Source of the DNA: Trichobilharzia regenti
Lineage: Eukaryota; Platyhelminthes; Trematoda; Strigeidida; Schistosomatidae
NCBI GenBank assembly: GCA_944472135.2
Contig: OX235262.1
Coordinates: forward strand, 23,979,362 to 24,043,361
Reading direction: 5' to 3'
Length of the DNA stretch: 64,000 bases
Shown here: in pieces, positions 1 through 8,654 of the stretch
Layout of the letters: every line of letters starts with the position of its first letter
Numbering within the stretch: the first letter of the stretch is position 1
Made by a program: the position numbers and the translations under genes
The notes under the pieces: generated by a model
What the model was told of the DNA's origin: nothing
The model's input: only the letters and a program-made list of their open reading frames with translations
Databases searched by the model: none

Positions 1-291
1 AATTCGACCGTACCATATTTGGCACGAGTATTGTGTGAAGAGACAAATATCAGAAAAGCACTTTTACAACTTTTAAATCATTAACAAAACTATAAAATGT
101 AATGACGCATGTGTTATTTGTTATATTATCTATTTATTATTCACTATGACCTAGTAATGGTGTGATTTTGTTGGGGTTTTATTTTTTCCTATTAACTATC
201 AATATTTTAATATTCCAAACAATTATATAATTGAAAACAGAGCTAAACCATTGCAATATGCAAAAGAAACGCTGAAAATTCCATGAAATCA
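1..291. other. AT-rich sequence, no feature recognised
   Basis: AT-rich DNA upstream of the first SINE. I see no coding signal or repeat that I can name. Confidence 0.5.
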
Positions 292-490
292 TGCGTCGGT
301 GGCACAGTGGTTAGGATCCTCGCCGACCATGCACATGGTCCGGGGTTCGAGCCCACGCCGACGCACACCTGATATCTATGGTCGGCCTACGAATTTTTGG
401 CTACCGATATCCACGCTGAAAATTCCATACTTGTACCAAAAGTACAGTGTGGAATCAAGCTGTAATCAAAAAAAATTTTAAAAAATAAAA
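292..490 (+). repeat. tRNA-derived SINE, copy 1
   Basis: Short retroposon with an internal RNA polymerase III promoter. An A box (TGGCACAGTGG, about 300-310) and a B box (GGTTCGAGCC, about 344-353) lie in a tRNA-like head of about 75 bases whose ends can pair (TGCGTCGG with CCGACGCA). A tRNA-unrelated body follows, then an A-rich tail. Two more copies of the same family lie in opposite orientation at 30822-31020 and 35723-35920, which shows it is a dispersed repeat and not a functional tRNA gene. I do not recognise a published family name. Confidence 0.75.
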
Positions 491-549
491 AATAAGTAAA
501 AATGCTGTAAATTGTTATAGTTGTGGAATAAAGTGATTATTATTATTAT

Positions 550-705
550 ATTACTCTGATTTGTAATAATTTCAAAACTTGTGGAGTCAGAATTAGACTC
601 TGAAACTGTAACTCTCTTCTTCTGCACAAGTTGTGGCTTCGTTTGTGAAACTCCATTCAACAAAGGCTTACCAGTTGCAACTACAGGCTTCTTCAGGTAC
701 AACCA
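550..705 (-). pseudogene. Inverted fragment of the BEL-like gag gene
   Basis: Minus-strand translation gives a stretch with the signature PVVATGKPLLN followed by a serine-rich stretch, matching about residues 345-390 of the intact Gag at 5187-7142. The remainder of the same gag region lies at 1511-2115 on the opposite strand, so this locus has suffered an inversion. The segment is read through into LINE sequence at 706 and is not a gene. Confidence 0.7.
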
Positions 706-1505
706 TATTAATTTGCTTCTTGATAAATGATTTGTTTAAAGCATTAACATCAGAATAAGCATCAACAGACATTTGTTTTTTACTTGTAAGTTTATTGAAA
801 AGTTTCCAAATGTTTGAAGGATTTTTACATGATTAAAATTTTTCATTATATAGTCTGTTCAACCTTTCTATTTCAATTTTTATAAGGGTGTTTATTTTAC
901 GGACACTTCTCCTTTAGTCTTTAAGTTTTTTCAGTTGCAAAGAAGAAATTCTGTCAAATCTCGAAAACAGTGTTTGATATGTACAGTAAATTTCCAAACA
1001 AAACTTCAGATAATCGGTTATATTAGAGACAGTAGCATCCAACTTATCTTCAGTAAATAGTTCCCAGTTGGTATCATACGACATGCTTCTTGCTGATAGA
1101 ATGTTATCATGGGAATATGAACGTTCATGTATCTTCTTTGTTAAATGACTAAACAATTTTCGTTGTAACTTGCCGTACACTTTCGGTAAAATACGAATAA
1201 TGCAGTTGTCAGAATTTAGCAAAGGCGCTCCCCTTTGGGTTCCATATACATCACGGTCATTTATAAAAACCAGGTCTAGTGATTTGTCCAGACGTGTATT
1301 AAACTTGACTAGATTCTCATGACCAAGTGAAGTAAGAAAGCTGTGATCACATGAATTAAAATCACCACAGAGTATAGACAACGAGTTTCCGAATGCAGGA
1401 GCAGCGAATTCAGTAAATTCATCTGCAAACATAACTATATTAGAAAGGCTACAATTGGACGTTATGTAAATATTTGTTATGTATATATAAGAATATAAGA
1501 ATATA
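706..1505 (-). mobile_element. LINE fragment: end of endonuclease domain and linker
   Basis: Minus-strand translation carries the apurinic-endonuclease signatures CGDFN and LDKSLDLVF, then a basic linker of the kind found between endonuclease and reverse transcriptase in CR1- and Jockey-type LINEs. No reverse transcriptase follows and the reading frame breaks near 914. It separates two oppositely oriented gag fragments. Confidence 0.6.
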
Positions 1506-1510
1506 TAAGA

Positions 1511-2115
1511 ATGTGTAAAACCTTTAAGGATTTGTGGAGAGGGGCACAAATCATCTACTGCTATTATTAAGGAGTTTGAACATGATGAATTCAACCAGAT
1601 AGTCGACGGAGAAATGAATATTTATGATAATGTTCATGATAGTACCTTTTTGTTTTTGGCTGTTGATTCTGAGATGAGGGGAATGCCCGTTAATACTTGG
1701 TTGAACTAATATTCTGTACATTGTGAACGTGAAGTAGACTTAAAGGGAGATGCAGTTGCAGAAGCTATGGATATTCGTGAGATTGTCAATGTAAATGATC
1801 AGCGTGTAGCCCATCTACTGACAGATGGTAGTGCTAAACCGGAGCTAATAATAAAAGACAGCAGTGGCGGTAATCTTACAGTTAGGCAAACTTCTAAAGG
1901 TCGAACAACAACAGCTTCTGATGCACCGTTAAGCTCATCAACCTGTATCACTTAGTCGTCGTTGGTATTGTCATCTACAATGAAAGATACGTCCATGAAC
2001 TCAAGTGTTTTATGCTATGACTATGCTAGTGTCGGTGCATTTGAAAAGACGAAGAATATTCGTCAGTTTAGTGAGGATAAGCCAAGTGTATACGAGAGGG
2101 CGTTGATAAGGCATA
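1511..2115 (+). pseudogene. Gag fragment of the BEL-like element (decayed copy 5)
   Basis: Interrupted translation matches the acidic, serine-rich second half of the 651-residue Gag (about residues 390-575), including recognisable counterparts of IIKEFE, SAKPEL and EDKPSVYERA. Stops and substitutions break it. No LTR was seen beside it, so this is an old truncated copy. Confidence 0.7.
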
Positions 2116-4679
2116 TCCCCTATTTGAAGTGGCGCCTCTGGCTTAACCTTGACGGCATTTACGCGGTTTCGTTGATTCGAGTTGTGGCTAGTCGTCCAGC
2201 AAACGCGGTAGACGCGATTTCGGTGCTCATTTTGCTCTTGTTGGATGAATTTATATGAAAATTATTGTTCGATAATGTTCTTGAGCATTTACTTATTGCT
2301 TGTGTGACAGTACGCTTAAATACATGGTTCATGCAGTGATTTTTGGCATGCCGAGTAAGCTTCGCGTACATTTCAACGACTGTCATTCGATAAATTTGTT
2401 CGCAGATTGGCGGAAACTTGTACTCGGTCTCAAATTTCCCTATCAGCATTTGTGCAGTACCTATTATTGCTGCAGGAACCGAGGAATATGGTTGATGTCA
2501 AATTTTGCATCCTTCCGCACTTTTGTGTGGTGTTTTGATAGCTGAAAGTCAATGGAATGCATAGATACAAGCGAAAATTAGTGTTCACAAATGGGAAGGA
2601 ACTGTAATATGTTTTACGATCACTTACAACATTCAGTGTTTTCTGCCAAAATTTTTAAATGAGTTAAATGCACACTGCAACATTTTAGTAACTTGGTGGA
2701 TTTCAATGCCATCCTCGTGATCAGGTACGTAAAGACATCTGTGGTGTGCGTCACTTTGTCCTTTTAGTGAGTTTGGTTTCATAAACTTCCGATTTTTGTT
2801 ATTGTCCTGACGCCACATTATTCGCGCTTGTTCGAAGTTAATTCACAAAATTATTTTAAAACCACGTAGAAGTAGTGTCCGACATCTCTTAAAGCTATGG
2901 ACGTAAGGTTTAGAAGTGGTTGCTGTATCCATTTAGGGAAGGCTCATCGATTTCTGCAAGTAAGGGCTACGCATCATATTCCTAAATTCTCCTAAATTCC
3001 TCCAGAAGCAACAGAATCTTCAGAAGTTATTAATGGCGTCCCAGCTCCTCTATTTCGAAACATAATATAGGGACAGGACATAAAACTGACGTTTGCACAT
3101 TTTTTAAACCTATCTGTAGAACGTGTTTGGATTGCATCCTAAAGTTTGTGGAAGCCGAAGTTTGATTAGGAAGTTTAAACCATTTTTGTGAATTCCAAGA
3201 CTATTCGTCATCACACGAAACCTTCTTTGTTAAACTTCGTTTTGATACTAGTCAGGGTAGATATACTAACACCTCTGATATTTGGTTTAGTGATCTTCAT
3301 CGTTATTTTGACCTCCAATATGTGGTTTTAATTCCACCTAAATTTATTTTCTAAACTTTTAACTGTATTAATCTCATATGTATTCCTATAACAAGTCCAT
3401 GCGTGACCAGATTGTCCAAAATGTGTTGCACAAATACAACACTACACGACTCAGACAAATTACGTCTTCTTATTACGTAGTCTAAATATTCACTTGTATC
3501 AAAAATAGTGACTGATGTAATCACACATCGATATAAACCTTCATTAATTCTTACTGTGCTATCTCGTTAATATTATACTGGTAGTCATATTCATGTATAC
3601 ATCCTGTGAACCCTTGTTTATCTTTTTTAGATAATCTGTAGTCCCAGTGACCTCGTGGGATTCGTTGCTGAAGAAAGTGGTTTCCAGTACCGTTGATTTT
3701 GTATTTTGTGTCGAATCACTAATAAATGTATTCTCTACACCTCAAATAGACATTCTACTTGTTAATAGTCACTACTAACTTTATAGAATGTTGTGAGCTA
3801 CAGAGTTATGGGGTTAGGGTCATGTGTTGTATTGAGTAGCGCGTTTAGAAGATACGTCCGGCCCTGAGGAATATTGTCGTCAATATGGAGTACATTCTCG
3901 TGATAAATCTGTTAGCAGTAATTATTATCAGTACCTACATTTCGTATGGATGGCATATAACGAAACGTACTAATTCAGTAGTCAAAGGTTAGAAATATCC
4001 GTTAAAATTGAAACAGGTGCTCATGTAAGGGAAAACTGATTAATCGAAAGTTGAAACATCACGTAGGTGATAAAGTTTATAGCATTGTTTACATGTGAAT
4101 AGTCAAGGTTATTTATTTAGAAATGATGGTAACTCGTTGATGGTTTAAGGGATGTTCTGTTTGATAGGAAATAGATGGGACATTGTAACTGAAAAACAGT
4201 GTAACTGGATAAGCAACATCAGCTGGCCAGTATACACATATTTTGAAGTAAAACACGATCGGGTAAATTATTTCGAAGACAGGAGTAGAGCAGTCTTCTG
4301 GAGCTATTAATTTAGTGAGCAATTAAATTTGTCTTTGAATTAAGGCTGAAAGTAAGCGGCATATTGGTAAGTTAAACGATTATAATTATTCGGTTTCGTT
4401 AGAATAAGTATCCGAGTACTGTTTCACTCATCATTCTGTCTTTTGAATAACTTGGTAACATGGCGTTTACTTGCGGATCCAAATTACTAAGTAAAGGTTA
4501 ATATCGGTAAGATTAAATTGTCACCAAAGTAAGTAAATATGTTCATTTCTAGAAAATACTAAGGTTTGGAGTAGTTTTTTTACTACCACAACACCAGGTG
4601 ACTCACCAATTGGTCACAAAGTAAAACTAGATCTGTCAAAGAGAGTCCGCTCCTGACTTCTAGGTTTCGTGAAGGTAGA
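2116..4679. other. About 2.6 kb with no recognised gene
   Basis: Only short ORFs occur, such as a 96-codon one on the minus strand at 2159-2449 and a 61-codon one at 2633-2818. Neither has a motif I recognise. Decayed repeat DNA is likely. Confidence 0.4.
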
Positions 4680-4684
4680 ACTAT

Positions 4685-5042
4685 TGTGAATGGAGTTAAA
4701 GATTGAACGATCAATTCTTGGTTGTTTGCTCAAAATCAACTTCCCCAATTTTCGCGGAGGCATCAATACGACAGTCATCGTCTCATCGGTCGCTGTTCAG
4801 AAAGAAGAGTGAAACATCGTCAGAAGTAATACAATGATTTATTATTGTAATATTTGTTTTCAGACCTTAGTTCACTTATTCTTTTTATATGTTGGTGTAA
4901 CAATAAAGAAATATCAAGCGGCAGATCGGTGTTTTGGTTTTTTCGTCCGTTATAACTAAGCGTTTCTGAAATCTTCAAGGAACAGCGTGGGCCCGAGCGT
5001 AACAAGAGCTGGGCATTAACGGTTTATGAGACGTGGCTGACA
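4685..5042 (+). repeat. 5' LTR of gag-only element copy 1
   Basis: 358-bp LTR from TGTGAATGG to GTGGCTGACA. It differs from its own 3' LTR in the middle third (around 4870-4950), where it resembles the solo LTR at 16846-17212 instead. The first bases after it contain a possible TGG-starting primer site about 20 bases in (near 5064), but I could not assign a tRNA. Confidence 0.85.
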
Positions 5043-5186
5043 GTTTCTGACGATAGAAACAGATCTGGCGGATTCAAACAGTTGGTGAAAGTTTGGATAG
5101 TCGCCGTTCATTTTTCCTGGTGCCGGTCAAGTCCTCTTTGAACAAGCAATATCTGGAACTTTTTTGGAATTGGGTCAAGTTCAACA

Positions 5187-7142
5187 ATGCCTGGGTCAAA
5201 GAAGGGACAGAGTGTCTTGGATACAAACAGGAAAGTAAGTCATGGTGACTTGTCCGTTAATTGTAACGATGTGCCTGATGTTAAGCATGACATGGTTGAT
5301 GTTACTGTTTCGCCGTTCAGGGATAATAGGAACATCAAACTCCCTAAGTTTGAACCACGGTGTTTCCATGGAAACCCGGCTGATTATTTACAATTTGTAA
5401 AGGAGTTTGAGGTCATGCTGAGTGGTTTTCTATTAAGTGATGAATTGAAGTTAATGTATTTGATGAGGTATTGCACTGGAGATGCTGCAAGAGCTATACA
5501 GTGTTGTAAGTTTATGAAGCCAAAAGAGGGCTACGATGAGGCTATGAGCATATTACGTCAAAGGTTTGGAAGACCTTCAATGATTGTAAGGAACGTATTC
5601 GAAGCTGTCAAAGGTAACGTCAGTCAACTTCAAGATGACTCCCAGGCACTCACTGAGTTTTTAGATAATTTTCTAATTTACAAGAATGGAATGATTTCGA
5701 TGAATCGCATGAGTGACCTCAACTCGAGTTTTATACTAGAAGTAATAGCAAGACGCCTACCTACTCGACTGCAAAGGAAGTGGGTGAAGATAAGCTCCCG
5801 TATGGAGGATGAGGGTATCGAGCCAAAGTTTGATGATATCCTGAAACTGGTAAAAGATAGTGTCAATCAATCTATGAGCAAGTTTGCCAGTATATTAAAT
5901 CTCACCCCTAGAATAGAGCAGTCTGAGGGTAAAACGCAATCATTGATGACGAATAGGCCTCAGAGAGGTGGATATCGAGAAGGCTCCATGATGTCTAGTA
6001 ATGCATATAGACCTAGTGAGTGCAACAGGTTTCGTAGTACATCCTCAACAGATAAGTTACAAGATGCAAGACAAACACGGTTGTGTTTGACACGTTTGCA
6101 AGAGGTGCATACAAAGGTGAACTGTGAACCAGTGAGCAAGTTCAGTGATAAGCTAAATGTAAACCCCAGGTCTGACTCCGAATTGTGTGACGATAACGGT
6201 GCGGTCAAGAAGTCTGTAGTTGCAACTGGTAAGCCATTGTTGAATAGAGTGTCACAGAATAGAGTTACTGCTTCAGAGTGCAGTTCTGACCCTACAAGTT
6301 TACAAGGTATGACTAGTCAGAGTGAAGTTATAAAACCTTTTAGGATTTGCGAGGAGGAACCAAAATTGTCTACTTCTGTTATTAAAGAGTTTGAAAATGA
6401 TGAACTTGACGGTAAAGTGAATATTCGTGATAATGATCATGATACTTCACAGTTGTCTTTGGTTGATCATGATGAGATGAGGGATATGCCTACTACTGCT
6501 AAGTTGAACAAAGGTTCTGTACAACTTGAACGTGAAGTAGAAATAAATGCAGATGCAGTTGCAGAAGGCACGCATACTTGTGAGACCGTCAGTGTGATTG
6601 ATCAGCATGTAGCCCACCTATCATCAGATGCTAGTGCTAAACCTGAGCTGATAGTAAAAGACAGCAGTGGTGGTGGTCTTGCAGGTAGACAACTTTCTGA
6701 AAGTCGAGCAACAACAGCTTTTGATCCACCGCTAACTTCATCAACTGATATCAATCAGTCGTCGTTGGTGCTGTCATCCACAATGAAACAGACACCCATC
6801 AACTCAAGTATCTTGTGCAATGACTATGCTAGTATCAGTTCGTTTGAAAGGACGAATATCAATGGTCAGTTTAGTGAGGATAAGCCAAGTGTAAAGGAGA
6901 GAGTAATTGTTAAATTGACTTGCACGAATAAAGGCATTTCTAGTTTCAAGTTACTAATTGAATGTTATTATCTTTGGTGTAAATTACTCTGTTTCTACAC
7001 TTGGTTGATGAGATATGTCGTGTGTTTGTTGGTCATCTATATTCTACGATACAATGACATTGGCGTGTTGTCGTTCAGATTTGAGGATATAGCTCATAGA
7101 AGGAAGTTAGCAAATGAACTCTGCGACGATTTTCCAACCTAG
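5187..7142 (+). CDS. Gag-like protein with C-terminal membrane segment
   Basis: 651 codons. Residues about 52-215 resemble the Gag domain of BEL/Pao retrotransposons (DUF1759-type): the motif FHGNPADYLQF, then TGDAARAI and GYDEAMSILRQRFGRP. After this the protein becomes polar, serine-rich and acidic. I see no CCHC zinc knuckle, which BEL Gags commonly have. Residues about 589-620 form a long hydrophobic, cysteine-containing stretch that could span a membrane, followed by a charged tail ending DDFPT. The start ATG lies 144 bp after the LTR. The same 651-codon frame is open in copy 2 at 22506-24461, which argues for selection or recent spread. The natural role would be capsid formation. The membrane segment is unexplained. 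Confidence 0.75.
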   Translation: MPGSKKGQSVLDTNRKVSHGDLSVNCNDVPDVKHDMVDVTVSPFRDNRNIKLPKFEPRCFHGNPADYLQFVKEFEVMLSGFLLSDELKLMYLMRYCTGDAARAIQCCKFMKPKEGYDEAMSILRQRFGRPSMIVRNVFEAVKGNVSQLQDDSQALTEFLDNFLIYKNGMISMNRMSDLNSSFILEVIARRLPTRLQRKWVKISSRMEDEGIEPKFDDILKLVKDSVNQSMSKFASILNLTPRIEQSEGKTQSLMTNRPQRGGYREGSMMSSNAYRPSECNRFRSTSSTDKLQDARQTRLCLTRLQEVHTKVNCEPVSKFSDKLNVNPRSDSELCDDNGAVKKSVVATGKPLLNRVSQNRVTASECSSDPTSLQGMTSQSEVIKPFRICEEEPKLSTSVIKEFENDELDGKVNIRDNDHDTSQLSLVDHDEMRDMPTTAKLNKGSVQLEREVEINADAVAEGTHTCETVSVIDQHVAHLSSDASAKPELIVKDSSGGGLAGRQLSESRATTAFDPPLTSSTDINQSSLVLSSTMKQTPINSSILCNDYASISSFERTNINGQFSEDKPSVKERVIVKLTCTNKGISSFKLLIECYYLWCKLLCFYTWLMRYVVCLLVIYILRYNDIGVLSFRFEDIAHRRKLANELCDDFPT

Positions 7143-7590
7143 GGCGTCAACCTGAGAAGGGTTGTAGGCGTACTGCTGTAAGTCCTACAATTCTTCAAAG
7201 GGTAGCGCATCAATGAGCAGTCCAATGTGCTTGGTGTGTGATTTTGTACATATGTTCATATTGTACATACTGAATTGATATCATCTGTCATCTAGCTGTT
7301 GGTAATTCTGTTTGTGTCCGGACGACTTCCACTTGTGTCATCAACCTGAGAAGGAATGTAGGCGTACTGCTGTAAGTCCTACAGTTCTTCAAGGGTAGTT
7401 TGTTGTACCAGAATCCACAACATTTGATGTGTTGATTGTACATATGTTTGTGTTAAATAATTGTGTGAGTTCCAATTATTGTAATTGTTGGTTAATCTTG
7501 TTTGTGTCCGGACATTCCACAACTTACAATCGTCAACCTGAGAAGGGTTCTAGGCGTACTGGTGTAAGTCCTGCGATTCTTCAAAGGAAT
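7142..7590 (+). repeat. Three roughly 190-bp repeats carrying a conserved hairpin
   Basis: Directly after the gag stop, a unit beginning TCAACCTGAGAAGG is repeated three times (about 7145, 7339 and 7530). Each contains a potential hairpin: stem TTGTAGG/CCTACAA at 7162-7190, TGTAGG/CCTACA at 7357-7383, and a weakened version at about 7549-7576. The loop includes GTAAGT, a splice-donor-like hexamer. Copies 2 and 4 keep two units. Confidence 0.7.
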
Positions 7591-7601
7591 TCCACCAAGA
7601 C

Positions 7602-7778
7602 ATGATCTACGAGGTGATTTGTACTATTTGTATATACGTGTGGTGTGTCATATCAATTGGTGTTTTTGGATTCATTGTGTTTACTTGTTGTTTTCGTATC
7701 TTGTTGTTATTGCATAATTTTGTTAAAATTTTCGTCGTGATTACTTCTGAAGTTGTTTCGAGTCTTCTACATCCATGA
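7602..7778 (+). CDS. Small hydrophobic ORF downstream of gag
   Basis: 58 codons starting MIYEVICTICIYVWC and ending SSLLHP. Most residues are hydrophobic or cysteine, with two possible membrane segments split by a short polar turn. The frame is open in copy 2 (22064-22240) and in both halves of copy 4 (31648-31833, 36548-36733), where it ends a few codons later. It occupies the position where an envelope-like gene would stand in a retroelement, but I see no homology to any envelope protein. It could also be untranslated sequence. Confidence 0.4.
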   Translation: MIYEVICTICIYVWCVISIGVFGFIVFTCCFRILLLLHNFVKIFVVITSEVVSSLLHP

Positions 7779-8224
7779 ATGAATTGATTGATGTTAAGGA
7801 CAGCAGATGGGTCGTATACGCCGGGGAGGCTAGGCTATTGCTGAGAATGAAATGCACACGGAGATAATTGTTAGCTGCGGTCCGACACGCCGGGGGGAAA
7901 GAGTGTAAACGACTGAGGCTCGCATGCGTCACCGCTACTAGAACTGAGGCAGAATGAGTGACAAGCGATTGCAGTGGTAATTGGTAGTGAGTAGATAAGA
8001 AGATGTGCGTAGAGTATCATGAGTTGGTGCTATGGTCACGTTGCATTCTGCAAGAGTCATTCTAGTAAGTGGCGATTGTTTTGCAAGATGTCAAGAGGAC
8101 ACCTTTGTCTGGAGGCGCAGGTCGTCATTAGTATGTGAGATTGTGCTGTGAGTATGCTTGTGGTGTGTTGGCTTTTCTGTTTGTTTTCCATTTCAGCTCT
8201 GTCCGTGTGACCCAGGTTCTCGCA

Positions 8225-8314
8225 ATGGCATCCAAGTCAACGTGTATTGGTCGTGAAGGAAAAAAGGGTTGGATCCCTTTTTTGCCGGGGAGTGTCAATG
8301 TAGTTGAAGATTGA
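8225..8314 (+). CDS. 29-codon ORF running into the 3' LTR
   Basis: Starts MASKSTCIG and ends in the first bases of the 3' LTR. A strong splice-acceptor-like pyrimidine tract ends in CAG at 8196, just upstream. The same peptide is encoded in copy 2. It may be the last remnant of a lost pol frame or a spliced micro-ORF. It may also be chance. Confidence 0.25.
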   Translation: MASKSTCIGREGKKGWIPFLPGSVNVVED

Positions 8315-8649
8315 ACGATCAATTCTTGGTTGTTTGCTCAAAATCAACTTCCTCGATTTTCGCGGAGGCATCAATACGACAGTCATCGTCTCATCGGTCG
8401 CTGTTCAGAAAGAAGTCAGCAGTAAACCATCAGAAGTAATATTGTGATTTATTATTGTAATATTTGTTCACAGACCTTAGTCATACTTGATTTATATGTT
8501 GGTGTAACAATATAGAATACTCAAGTCAACAATTGGTGTTTTGGTTTTTTCGTCCGTTATAACTAAGCGTTTCTGAAATCTTCAAGGAACAGCGTGGGCC
8601 CGAGCGTAACAAGAGCTGGGCATTAACGGTTTATGAGACGTGAATGACA
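8293..8649 (+). repeat. 3' LTR of gag-only element copy 1
   Basis: 357-bp LTR from TGTCAATG to GTGAATGACA, followed by the target duplicate ACTAT. A GGGGAG purine tract immediately precedes it, and slightly upstream (about 8256-8280) lies a perfect inverted repeat of AAAAAAGGG and CCCTTTTTT around a 6-base loop. Confidence 0.85.
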
Positions 8650-8654
8650 ACTAT

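Larger units (their letters stand above)
4685..8649 (+). mobile_element. Complete gag-only BEL/Pao-like LTR element, copy 1
   Basis: A 3,965-bp element bounded by two LTRs that start TGT and end ACA, flanked by the 5-bp direct repeat ACTAT (4680-4684 and 8650-8654), a size usual for BEL/Pao integration. Between the LTRs lie one Gag ORF of 651 codons and about 1.15 kb of 3' sequence holding three hairpin repeats and a short hydrophobic ORF. No protease, reverse transcriptase or integrase motif is present, and none is present in copies 2 and 4. The family therefore looks non-autonomous, using the polymerase of a relative. Confidence 0.85.

Noticed and set aside
292..366. Functional tRNA gene
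   Set aside because: Multiple copies with a shared non-tRNA body and A-rich tail, and a poor anticodon arm, show a SINE.
2159..2449. Possible transposase fragment on the minus strand (96 codons)
   Set aside because: No catalytic motif, terminal repeats or second copy in the window, so there is nothing to support a family.
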